Notes: generated from the letters alone by a model not told the origin. A stretch of DNA of 64,000 nt from Rhipicephalus microplus (GCF_043290135.1 NC_134700.1:75384000-75447999); one strand, 5' to 3'. Shown: positions 1 to 10,079, numbered from the stretch's first letter. Translations and numbers: made by a program.

Positions 1-45
1 CATGTATCGGGTACGGCGGGTGAAGAGAGAATATGAACATGTTAC

Positions 46-466
46 CTGCACGAAAGGCAAGCGGATCGCGTGAGCGTGAGGCGTTGCTGACATGCTGCCA
101 AGCTTACTGGAAGCAGGTGACGTTTTGTCAGGCCTTATATAGTGCTGCTGTGACGTCAGAGTGGTCGACGTAGCGGTGAAGCATACATAGAAGGAAAGGG
201 CATGAGGCAGCTGAGCCATGACGTAGGCAGGGGTGTGCCTGCGAAGATCATCATGCACACGCCACTCGTTTTCGGAGCCAGGATCTCGTTGAACGAAGAC
301 TGTCGTAGTTGAAGGATGGAGCAGATGGTGGCCCATGAACATCGAGTCTCCATCGGCTACGCAGGGCGGCCCATGGAAGGATGTCAGCAGGCACATCAGG
401 GTGAGTGACTGCACGAAAGGCAAGCGGATCGCGTGAGCGTGAGGCGTTGCTGACATGCTGCCAAGC
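46..466 (-). repeat. Two 58-bp direct repeats 363 bp apart, with a TATA-like box between them
   Basis: The 58 bases at 46-103 recur without change at 409-466, so the unit spacing is 363 bp. Read on the minus strand, a TATATAAGG box lies near 135-142, about 35 bases upstream of the 46-103 copy. That copy is then followed by CAG|GTAACATG, which resembles a splice donor. This arrangement fits tandem promoter monomers or a partial long terminal repeat of a mobile element reading leftward out of the window. The unit contains a short open frame (251-493, minus) that I do not recognise. Identity of the parent element is unknown. Confidence 0.5.
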
Positions 467-490
467 CCACTGGCTTGGCAGCATGTCAGC
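449..490. repeat. Perfect 18-bp inverted repeat (hairpin)
   Basis: gctgacatgctgccaagc (449-466) is followed after 6 bases by its exact reverse complement (473-490). The left arm is the end of the second 58-bp direct repeat, so the palindrome sits at the junction between that repeat and the RNase H remnant on its right. It may be a recombination or insertion scar. Confidence 0.85.
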
Positions 491-499
491 CATGTTATG

Positions 500-1250
500 A
501 GAACCGGACTCTTGAGCATTAAATGAAAGGAGTTCTCAGAAAATTCTTCATTTTTTCTTTGTAAAGAGGGGCACCTCCAGAGCGTGTGGTTAAAATCACT
601 GCGATTCTGGCAGTCAGGACAAAGTTCTGAAATATCGGAGTAATGGCTGTAGGTTATGAGGCCAGGGTATGTTCCCGTCTGAAGCATGCGAAGAGAGATT
701 GCCTGTGGCCTAGACAACTTTTCGTGTGGCAATGGAAATGACCTACGGCCTAATTGATAATGATTCGTGATCTCGTTGAAGGTAGTCAAAATGTCCCTAA
801 AATGAAGGCTGGTGGCTGACTCCTCTGTCTGAGAAGCACAAGTCCCGGCGCGGTAAGTGAAGCCTCGCGCCTTGGAGTGGGCTAGCTCGTTGACATTGGG
901 AAGGCCTCCAACCCTCAAGCCAAGGTGAGCAGGAAACCAAATAATTGTGTGGTGGGTGAGTTCCTTGTGAGCGAGAATTCTCAAAACTTCCTTGCAAACG
1001 GAACCAGAAGCGAAGGCCCTAGCAGCGGATTTAGACTCCGTATAAATATCAGTCGTTTGTGAATCAAGGAGTGCTAGTGCAATGGCCATCTGTTCTGCTT
1101 TGTAAGAAGAAGGGGTTCGAACCGACGCCGAGGATAAAATCTGACCCTCAGTATCCACGGATACTACCGCAAAGCGAGCGGAAATGCCATACTGGGTGGC
1201 ATCAACAAAGCATGAAACAGACGATTGTTTGTGAGCTTGTTAGGAATTTT
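500..1250 (-). pseudogene. I-clade non-LTR retrotransposon, RNase H and C-terminal remnant
   Basis: Minus-strand translation from about 1250 down to 500 gives an RNase H domain and the tail that follows it in I-clade elements. In order it shows CFVDATQYGISARF (first acidic residue), AEQMAIALALLD (catalytic Glu), IYTESKSAARAF (expected Asp-Ser changed to Glu-Ser), IIWFPAHLG, then ISLRMLQTGTYP and a CPDC...LWRCPSLQ zinc-like tail. A frame change is needed near the middle. EN and RT are absent. The piece stops abruptly at the palindrome on its left. It would have removed the RNA strand during reverse transcription. Confidence 0.75.
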
Positions 1251-1342
1251 CATTTTTTGAGTTGCTTGTACCCTCAACGTTTGATTTTAAGGCGTGTTGA
1301 CAGGTGCTTTAAGTCGTTATGTCTATTGTATTTAGCTTGTGG

Positions 1343-1430
1343 CTCATGACCTTGTACACTGATTTACTGTTTGTGTTAAAAGTGTTTCCCAACCCTGCGC
1401 ATCTAACTGTCATTGACTACATCGCAATTT
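1343..1430 (+). repeat. Left copy of an approximately 88-bp direct repeat bracketing the THAP/YqaJ transposon
   Basis: This stretch aligns over its length with 8038-8127 in the same orientation, at roughly 80% identity by eye, sharing blocks such as cttgtacactg, aaaagtgtttccca and ctaactgtcattgactac. The two copies enclose both genes of the DNA transposon. Direct rather than inverted orientation is unexpected for a cut-and-paste element. Confidence 0.65.
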
Positions 1431-1534
1431 CTAGGCCGTTATTTGTATAGGCCTCGAGAGCTTGTATGGTGGCGCTGCGCTGCTAGTACAACCAGCGCCG
1501 CGAGTAGCGGCCGCACGTGTGAACCTGTCACGAC

Positions 1535-3709
1535 ATGTTGAAGCAATGGCAACGCGGCAGTGAAGCAATGGCAACGCGGAACAAGCAGCGTGTGTTATTC
1601 TGTGGATTCCGCAGGATTGAAAACGTGGATGATTACTTCAAAAGAAACAGTCTTCGTCGAGGCATTGATTTTTACGCCAGCAACCACGTATACGGCGTCA
1701 AGGAAGAGATTATATCTGCAAATGGGCCCGCCGACGTTATCGGAAAATGTGTTGCTCAAATGAAGAGTCTAGACTACGATGTGCGCCTACAGGTAAGCAA
1801 TGTTTAATCAAGATCTTGTATTACTTACGTATCGGATTTACGTAAATACATTTACATATCGCATCTACGTGTTGCATGCGCCTCGGAGCGACGGAGATGG
1901 GCCGGCTCGTTTCACCTCCTCTTCAAGGATGTGCTGAGGGGAGGGGGTCTTAACAATTTGAACTTTATACGTGACGTGACAGTGACGGCGAAATCCCGTC
2001 GAGACTGTCGATATGATTGCTCTCGCAATAAAATACCATTTGTTCCTATCAAGCAACGCCGTTCGCATTTTTCTCGCTCATTCTTGCTATTCAACGGGAG
2101 TCTTGATTGTCGGTGTTCAGACTTTCCCCTTTTATGCCCGCCCATACGTTCTGGCTATTCGATAATTTCTACGCCTTTATTTTCCAGTTGTATTCACAAC
2201 CAAGGCACATGATGGCAGCGAGCTGCACGTGTGAGGCTGGGTGCCGAGGTTGGTGTAAGCATACCGCGGTCTTGGCAGTGTTTGTAAACAAGTGGGAAAG
2301 TACATCGTGCACGGACCTACCATGTGCCTGGCCGGGGCCTTCGGCACGCCTGCTCCTACACACGAAGAAGAAGATCAAGGACCGTTTTACAGGTAAAACA
2401 TTGATTGCACTGTGGCAGGTGCTTCAATAACAACATGCTAGTATCGCCCACCCAGGTCGCCCATTGCCAGCGCCCACACTAAAGCCGTTGTGTGCGATGG
2501 TAATGCTGTCACAGTTCCCGGATTTGAAATGCGCCCTAAGGCAGTCTCTGGATGCAGAGGATTGCTCAACTAATGAAAGCAGTGCAGTGAATACTGCTTG
2601 TACTGAGGATGGGACTAGGCACGTAGATCCCGAACACATAAGAGAAATCCTTGAACAGGAGCGCAGTATTTACCAAGTGAAGGAAGTAGGAAGCACACTT
2701 CCTATGAAAATTCGAACCTGCGATATGTTGACCCCTTGACAAGCCCTGAAAGGGTGTTTTATGAGACAGGTGTTCGCAGAAGCGTAGCTGAAATCTTGGG
2801 TATTGAACTCCACACTAGGGGTCAACTTAAAGTTCAAAGGTTTGTCATGAGTAATGTAAATGGCCACTTCTCTGGCCTGGCATATTATTGTTCGGTGTTT
2901 TACTCTGCATACCATACTGCTAATTACAGGTGGCACGAGGAGCGGCGCCTCCGTATCACGAGTTCATCCGCTCACAGGATCAAAACACGGGAAGGAGAAT
3001 TTGACAGCCTTGCAGAATCACTTGCTACGACACGTCCGTTTTCCACTGCGGTTACTTCCTATGGTAAACAATCTGTCATATGCCATATTAACCATGTTAG
3101 AAATCCTCCACCACTGTTTATGTTGTTCTTTTTGTATGTGATCATTATCTCAACCGGTTATGTTGCAGGAAAAAACAAGGAAGACGAAGCCAGGCGACAG
3201 CTTGCTAAGGCCTTACGGGCTCCTGTTTTTGAACTAAAACTACAGCTACAAAAATTTCCACCATTCACTGATTTAATTCTCATGAGCAGGTTCGACTGGT
3301 TCTGCACCCCCAGAAACCTTGGCTCTGCTGCAGTCCGGATGGAATCACATTGGCTGATTGCACAGCTTGCGCAGTGGAGATCAAATGCCCTTTCTCACTG
3401 AGAAATCAAGAACTGCTTGATGCAGAAAACATGATCTGCCACGCTAACTACATACATTATGTTGACGGCAGGCTAGCACTGAGGAAGACACATCCATATT
3501 ACACACAAATTACAGTTGTGCTGTATATCCTAAACCTTAGAGAAGCATATTGCTTTTTGTGTACTAAAAAACGGAACATAAGTGTAATATATGAAAGGGA
3601 TGAGAAGTTTCTGAGTGAGTACATACCCAAGCTAGAGTGGTTTTATCTCAAACACATGTTAAGCCAGCTCTCAAATTGCCTTAAGGGAATTCATCTGTTC
3701 AGATGCTAA
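1535..3709 (+). pseudogene. SWIM zinc-finger and YqaJ-type nuclease protein of the transposon (six exons, one frameshift)
   Basis: Exons inferred by splice sites and phase are 1535-1792, 2188-2392, 2456-2839, 2930-3063, 3169-3224 and 3290-3709, giving about 485 residues. Exon 2 holds a SWIM finger, CTCEAGCRGWCKH. Exon 4 begins WHEERRLRITSSSAHRI, the usual N-terminal block of YqaJ/lambda-exonuclease-like proteins. Exon 6 has the nuclease core, SPDG (acidic residue) then VEIKCPFS (E-x-K), and ends at TAA 3707-3709. Exon phases agree at the junctions I could check. The exon 5 donor is poor. A one-base shift near 2732-2737 breaks exon 3. The start could be 1535 or the next ATG at 1568. The likely role is as accessory DNA nuclease to the transposase encoded opposite. 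The SWIM and YqaJ assignments are strong; the role is inference. Confidence 0.7.
1539..1579 (+). repeat. 22-bp tandem duplication at the start of the YqaJ gene
   Basis: tgaagcaatggcaacgcgg occurs at 1539-1557 and again at 1561-1579. It duplicates the segment holding the second candidate start codon (ATGGCAACGCGG), so two ATGs in different frames lie close together. It makes the true initiation codon uncertain. Confidence 0.8.
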
Positions 3710-4786
3710 AATTCAAGTGTCTACACATCCAACTTGGTGAGGCACTAGAATGTTCCCTCTAGTCATGCGTAGTTTCAGTACTAGTTATTAACTTTATTGA
3801 GGACGTTCTACGTCATAGGGCTTTTAATCTAGCATATTCCATTGGTGGCGCAATGTGTCTTAAATTTACCTTACTTCTCGATTAGTCAAGTTCATAACAT
3901 AACATGTTCATAAGATTTATATCTTAAACATTATCAAGCATTGACCTTTGATTATAACAGGAAACGTTTTTTTCATGTAATGTCTCTTTAAGCAAGCTCA
4001 CTGTTGGAACCACTAAGCGGGATCAAGTAAAAGTGCAAAAAGTGTATTGTACAGAAATTCCTTTTATTCATCACGTATGCACAATGGTCTTGTAGAGCCA
4101 TTTCAAAACACAGAAATGCTAAATAGGCACAATGTGCAGAACAACAAAACGCAATGTAAAAAACAGTGTCGATTGTTGTACTGTAATGTGAAAAAAACCG
4201 TGTCCAGCGTTGGACTGCATCATGTGAGCACCTACTTCAAGATCGCAAGCTTTGCCAAGAACTTCTGGCTGAGAAAGGAATGCCAATCGATATAAAGGAC
4301 AATTTGTGTTCTTACTCATTTTGTATTGCATGTGCTCATGCTTTGATTGGGTGACCATAATTTTTATCTGAGCCCAGCAAACCTCCCCTGCAAGGCTGTA
4401 GATATTGTAAATATTATTCATTCGTCGATTCTGGGTATTTCAATCACATATATGTATAGTTTATTTATTATATGTTGTTTAATTCCTGTAATGGATCTGT
4501 GTTTCCCTGGTGTTTAGTTAACCTAAGTGCGTATGTGTGTACCTATTGATCAGAATCCAAGTTTTTTGTTCTCACAACTGTTGAGTCTGAATCTGTCTTT
4601 GGATCATTAGTAGCATTTGCTGGCATTCCGAAAGGCCTCTGGCTGATTGTACATGATTTCATGGATTGTTTGGGGGACGGATATGTGAGTAAGACAACCT
4701 ATTTTTCATAACACTATGTTTCCAGCAAATATTGTTTAGGTGCCCTTATGCTTTTCTTCACGGTCACGCTTATGTTCGCTTAAAAT
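3710..4786. other. Interval between the two convergent transposon genes
   Basis: The interval is AT-rich and shows no convincing coding sequence on either strand. It should hold the 3' untranslated regions of both genes, which converge here. The short open frames (4047-4295 plus, 4119-4421 minus) show no recognisable motif. Confidence 0.5.
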
Positions 4787-7700
4787 TTACATCTGAAGAT
4801 TAACAAGGATGCAACACATACGCATATTATCACCCATGTGATCAATCAGGTCAACAGGAATTCTCGTATTTAGCACATTAAACATTTTCACACGTTGATT
4901 GACTCCCTCAACATGGATGCGCAACTGGACAACATTATATGTTTCCAACAATTCCTCATGGGTGAACAGCACACTCCCTTTTGAAAAGGGTGGCAAAACC
5001 AAAATTCCTTTCTGACCTTCAGTTGGTGCTTTAATGCCCGGAAAGCCCTTATCTGCTAACACAATATCATCAGGTTTTATCCTGTCTAGAAATCCAGACT
5101 CTAATGTTATGTGTGTGTCAGATGCCCGGCCACCATATGCATCTGACAAAATGTCACAACCCCGTTTGGCAGAATTCCCATCAAAAATTTCAATGTATAA
5201 CAATCATTAAAGTGTGAAAACGGTGCCCTTTTTTGTTCTACAGTAGATGGCTCCTCAGTACGTAACTCTGAGCAGTCTATAATATATCTACATTGAGGAC
5301 AATGTAACCTAAAGCATGCTGGCATTGATGCTTGTACAGCAGAAAGAGACGGCTCTGGTATGAATTCCGTCGGGGCAGTCAGCAAGTTGCTGAATACGAA
5401 GAAAAAATACGGCTAACCCCTGTGCGGTGGAAACCGAAAAGTGCTCCGAGGCTTGCGAATGAAAGAAATAGCAAGCTTTAGTTTCATGAGGAAAATCACC
5501 AGCTTTTGTGAAACTGGTACGTCTACCCCCCGAGCATTGATAGGTGAAAGTACAAATATCAGCAAAGCAAATACATGACTGCTAACACCACAGAGTTCCC
5601 TGAAAGCATCTGTGCGATCAACGAGACAGCTGTGCCCAAGGAACACACAGCTACGCTTGTCCGGTCCTGTGCTTGTCGTTGTTGTAGCTTGCGTTGCCTG
5701 CACTGCTGTATGTGTCGTGTTTAAATGGCACACCTGCGTACTTGCTGAGTCTCCTGATGACAGGGAAATAAAAACGCTGCAAGGACCACTGGTATGACTT
5801 TCTTCTGTTTGAGTTGCCTGAAAATGTGAAACACATGTTTTTGTGATTACATTAGTCGTCAAGTATTGTGACAATGTTTCGAAAGTGCATCCAAATACAG
5901 GTAGTCACAAGATGCTGAACTTCAGCAGAAATCATGCTCACATTGTAAACAAAGCAGTTCTAACTGTGCGAGTAGATCAGGAAGCTGCAGTTGCTTCACA
6001 GTTATCAGTGCCGGTTATTTGTGCCCTGCAAGTGGTTGCTGTTTTACATCACACTCTAAATGTGAAGTAATAGAAGCAGGGATCAATGCGTCGATTACAG
6101 AAAGCCATTGTAGGAAGTTATGTTGTCATCTCATATTTCTGATGAGCAGAAGCTCTTTACAGTTTTTTCATGGCCTTCGTGCACTGAATGCAAAGTTGTG
6201 TCTTATCACTTTGTGTATCACAAGTGTGGTGGTCACAAATGTGGTGGTCAGCCTTAAAAGCGCTGCTTGCTGTTAATCAGCTTAAAAGCAGAGCTTGCTG
6301 TTAATCAGCTTGACACATGGCATGATTCTAGAGATTGACATTTGTCACCATGATCTTACAAGAATAGCACCAAAGACCAATCTTAAAAGATCTACATTAT
6401 GTACCATCTCACGGTTGTATACTTCGCTCAAGGTACCCCTAGTGTGCCTGATGCAAGTACGGAACTTACCACAGGTGCAAAAGCAATGGGCTCCTCGGTG
6501 CCAGCAACGTGCTCCTCAGTGCCACCAAGAATGGTGGCACTGTGAAGCACATTGCTCTCTTCTTGTGGTGAAGCTTCACCTGGTGTTTCAATGTTTACAG
6601 GTTGCTTCCCTGCAGCTGCAGATCGACGTCGTTCAAGTCTGGAACGGTGCAATATAAATGTTCGTACAATTATTTTGCCAGGTGTGTGGAGGTCCTTAAA
6701 ACCCACAAAGCCCTTGAAAATGAAAAGTACACTTTTAAAGTCCGTTAAACTCATGTACATAATTGTTTTCTTTTATTGAAAACCACTTCATACGTTACCA
6801 AACGCTGTCTAATATCCACAATGATGTCTGCTTTCTACGAGAGAAGAGCATTCATCTGGCAAACTCTCCATTTTGAGACCAATACTGTGCCGTGGGTGAA
6901 CACGTCTCAATTCGCATGACTTGCGTGGATTTTATAACTGAATCGCTAATGGGGCTAGAAACATGTTTTGGTACTAAAGTGGGTCTCTGCAGCGTAGTCA
7001 TCTTCGTAGTGTGCAATTGCGAAAATAACATTGCGTTACCCCATAAAAGCTTTTTTTCCCTCCGTACTGCACAGATGCCATTAGAAAATATAGCTCGCTT
7101 AGATCAAAAATTTCCACACAACCAACCAAAACAGTATTTTGAGCTTTAAAAAAAATAACTGCATTTTACTAAAGCCGTAATGTAGGAACGCTGGTACATG
7201 CATGCTACCATGTGAGGTCATTTGCTATGCATCCACTATGCTAACTTGATCGTTTTTTCACTGCCATGACATCAAATGTTGACCGCCACGCACTTTTTTT
7301 GTTCACATATATTAGTTTCCTTGAATCCACTAGGCCGTTTGAGTGATTAGCGTGATGACGGTGACGAGATGAGTATGCAAACAAAAAAACGCAGGAAAAC
7401 AAAATGGAAAGTGAAAATCATGCTTGTAAATCAAGTAAACGAACATCCGTACTCACCGCCGATATCTCTTAAGCTTCGTAGAAGGTATCACGGCGTCGCC
7501 TTTCCCATAGCACTCCGGAAAAATTGTCGGAATGTGTGCTGGGTGTTGTGCTATTGAACCTCTCTCATTACCCACGAAGTGGGCACTGCATATGCAGTTT
7601 TGGTTCTTCACAGGCTGCCAAAGGCCTCCATCACGACTAAAAAGGCAGAGTTGACGACCACGATCGCCATTTATACACAATGAAGGCAAAGAAAACCCAC

Positions 7701-7916
7701 AAAAAAAAGAGCGTCTGTTTACTTCGCACGTCTCACCGCCCTGATCCAACGCTCCCGTCGCTCGGTCTCATACGGCCTCCAAAAAAATCCATAGAACTTT
7801 ATCTTTGGCACCTAACCGACAGTGTTTCTGTAGTTGTTGTGACAGCCATACACACAACAATACACAGTTCCGGTGCTTTTTGACTGCGATTTATCTTCGT
7901 ATTTTCGAGCTGCCAT
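4787..7916 (-). pseudogene. THAP + HTH + DDE transposase of the transposon (multi-exon, several disabling changes)
   Basis: Minus-strand exons inferred are 7916-7723, 7636-7457, a doubtful 6638-6470, and 5817-4787. The first two join in phase (GCGAA|GTAAAC ... TTTTTAG|TCG) into a THAP zinc finger: YCCVYGCHNNY, then RRERWIRAVRR, then LWQPVKNQNCICSAHF and HIPTIFP. The last exon holds the HTH block KLVIFLMKLKLAISF and a DDE_Tnp_4 core. Its acidic triad is visible in IIDCSE (about 5280), LADKGF (about 5055) and HVEGVNQRVK (about 4905). Damage seen: an in-frame TAG and a one-base shift in the THAP exon, two shifts near 5450-5400, and one near 5150. The product would bind transposon ends through THAP and cut and join DNA. 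Class assignment is strong; exon 3 is tentative. Confidence 0.75.
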
Positions 7917-8037
7917 GCTCGCGACCGTACGCACTCGCTTCGCGACATGACTGACTAGGAGCGCACCGCGTCACTGGTGGCGTCACCTGTCCAGTCAAAA
8001 CTGCAGCGCACTAGGCCCATTGTACGTCGTTTGTGAC

Positions 8038-8127
8038 TTATGAACTTGTACACTGTTTTACTGTTTATTGTGGTAAAAGTGTTTCCCAAATCTGCCCAAC
8101 TAACTGTCATTGACTACGCCGCATTTG
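8038..8127 (+). repeat. Right copy of the approximately 88-bp direct repeat
   Basis: Partner of 1343-1430, in the same orientation. The shared core includes cttgtacactg, tttactgttt, aaaagtgtttccca and aactgtcattgactac. It lies just beyond the THAP start codon (7916) and marks the right side of the two-gene transposon. Confidence 0.65.
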
Positions 8128-8699
8128 TTTAATTGTTTATTGTTCTTTGTTACTTATCTTTGTAGTTTTCTTTTTTAAGTTACCGCGTTGCTATATAAAG
8201 CGCAATGTTCACAGTGTGATATTGCTCAGGAGGTGAACTTTATTTTCTCTAATACGCGACGTATTTCTGTGTAACGTTATTGTGTGTTCGTTCGTTTGTT
8301 TGACACTACATAAGTTATTCTTGTTATTATGTGTCTGTTCATTTGTTTAACGTTACATAAATTGTTCACAAAAGTGTCCGCAGGTTTTTTGAGTATAATG
8401 GTGAAGTTGCACCCAATCAAAAATTGACTGCTTAATTGGTTCTCTTTGTTTCCCTATCACAGCTTTTCATTTTCCTAAGATGTCATGTATGCACAGGGCA
8501 GGTTGCTGGAGGAAAATTTATTTGTATAAGGTTCGCAGCACTGTTCGTCTGCCTACACTGCAGTAAAATCACCAAATAAATAAATTCTCACAAACACCGA
8601 TCTATCCCGAAGCCTGCGTGGGGTGAACATAGAGTCCTATGCATTGACTTCTTATCATCACTGCAGACATTTGCGAAAATTGCTCCCACAATAACAAGT
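8128..8699. other. Non-coding interval with one TATA-like box
   Basis: No open frame of note is present. A tatataaag box lies near 8191 on the plus strand, followed by CTCAGGAGGTGAAC. It could be a remnant LTR or promoter but has no identifiable partner in the window. Confidence 0.35.
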
Positions 8700-8960
8700 A
8701 TGTCGCCTAGTGAGCACCAATTTTTTCGCCCACATAATTACATACTCATGATGAAAACGGTCCACTTCAGCGAGACGCCAATGTCTACTACATCTACCTG
8801 GCCCTTGTGTGTCAACGGGATTGGCTCTGGCCGACTTACTACCGTTTCACTCGAGCTAAAAGAGCCGCCTAGAAAGCGACCAAGGCAAAATCTGGGTGCT
8901 ACAGGCTCCTTTGGCTGGCAACTAAAACTGATAACAGCGACGGTGGAAGTGCGCGCCACG

Positions 8961-8973
8961 GGATATAAATACC
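8961..8973 (+). promoter_or_regulatory. TATA-like box upstream of non-LTR ORF1
   Basis: gatataaatac lies about 45 bases before the preferred ORF1 start codon (9015). It is a candidate promoter for the retrotransposon. It sits inside the open frame that begins at 8700, which supports the later ATG as the true start. Confidence 0.35.
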
Positions 8974-9206
8974 AGTCTGCTGATTCACACTTTGGGCTCG
9001 ACACTGCATCGAGAATGTCTCGTTCACGACCCATGTTTTTGCAGGTCAGTTATCTCAATCATGCTACCGGCATAAAAAGCAGCAATTATTTTCTTCTCGT
9101 GGTGTCGTGCCCACCAGAGTGCCCACCAGATCTAGTGAAATGGGTGTCATTTTGTCTGTCTTTTGCATGTTGTACTTGGTCCGACCTTTTGTTGTTGCTT
9201 GCGGGC

Positions 9207-9230
9207 GACGTTGAGGTAAATCCAGGGCCT
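9207..9230 (+). other. 2A-like ribosome-skipping site (DVEVNPGP)
   Basis: Codons 9207-9230 read D-V-E-V-N-P-G-P, matching the D-x-E-x-N-P-G-P consensus, preceded by a leucine run and AG. Peptide-bond skipping would fall between Gly (9225-9227) and Pro (9228-9230), releasing an upstream hydrophobic peptide from the coiled-coil ORF1 protein. 2A motifs at LINE ORF1 N-termini are known for APE-type non-LTR elements of several animals, and some act as signal sequences. Activity here is inferred. Confidence 0.85.
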
Positions 9231-10079
9231 ATGTCGAAGGCGGAGGCTGACGCATTCGCCCAGACACTGGAAACTGTACGGGAACTCAAAGATGAATACG
9301 CTGCTTTGGTAACGCAACATAATACAGTCCTCGACGAAATGAAGCAACTAAGGCTAAAGGTCGATGCGTTAGAAAAAGTTCAGGCCACCAGAATTGCGGC
9401 TAAGAACAGTACAGAACCAGCTCTTCGCGATATGTCTGAAAAGCTGCAATCAACTGTACATGAGATTAGGCGCCTAAGTACAAAAGTGGTATCACTTGAA
9501 GAGGCACAGTCTTCGGCAGGTATGAGTTCTAAGGCCACACCTTCAGACACACTGCGAGGATTTACGGATTAGTGTACATCAATATCTTCACAATGTCATG
9601 AAGCGGAAAATAGGATGCGTCGATCCAACCTACTCTTTTTCGGTTTGGAAGACAATGCTAATGAACATTGGGCAGCTTCTGAACAGAAAATTATTAAGCT
9701 TAGTTCTCAAAAATTGCAGCTTACACTCACGGTTACTCAGTTTGAAAGGGTTTATAGATTGGGTAAACTTGATAAAGAAAACTGTCGACCAATCATTGCC
9801 AAAAATACCTTTTTTGAAGATGAGGACCAAATCTTGTCACGTGCCCGAAATCTGAAGGGCACTACGTTTTCAATACGCGAAGATTTTTCATTGGCAACGC
9901 GACAGACCCGCAGAAAGCTAATAGAATTCGCCAGAACTTAAAATAAGCCACTTAGGCTTGTAGTGAACAAGCTGCGCATCGAAAACGCTACTTACGTCTA
10001 TGACGCCGTCTCTAAGTCAGTTATACGCTCAAGCAGATAGCTAGAAGGAAACGTACAAACGTTTAGGAAGCCGGAGCTG

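Larger units (their letters stand above)
1343..8127. mobile_element. Two-gene DNA transposon, ISL2EU/Harbinger-like (decayed)
   Basis: Two convergent genes lie within one approximately 6.8-kb unit. A SWIM + YqaJ-type nuclease gene runs on the plus strand (1535-3709) and a THAP + HTH_Tnp_4-like + DDE transposase gene on the minus strand (7916-4787). From memory, a DDE transposase paired with a second YqaJ-nuclease protein is the signature of ISL2EU elements within the Harbinger/IS5-like group. The limits given are the outer edges of an 88-bp direct repeat. I could not establish convincing terminal inverted repeats, only a weak match between about 1448-1465 and the reverse complement of 8007-8027. 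Both genes carry frameshifts, so this copy is dead, but its exon structure is still readable. Confidence 0.65.
8700..10040 (+). pseudogene. CR1/L2-like non-LTR retrotransposon ORF1 with 2A motif, coiled coil and RRM/CTD-like domain
   Basis: One reading frame runs from 8700 (more likely ATG 9015) to TAG 10038-10040, interrupted only by TAG 9570-9572 and TAA 9939-9941. A hydrophobic stretch ends in LLLLLAGDVEVNPGP, a 2A ribosome-skipping peptide. It is followed by a heptad-rich coiled coil (ETVRELKDEYAALV to about 9500). The C-terminal part resembles the RNA-binding region of LINE ORF1 proteins, with RRSNLLFFGLED, ERVYRLG, RPIIAK, LKGTTFSIREDFS and TRQTRRKL. The product would coat element RNA as a chaperone. 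ORF2 starts about 40-100 bases downstream. The two stops suggest an inactive copy, although the frame is otherwise intact. Confidence 0.75.
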
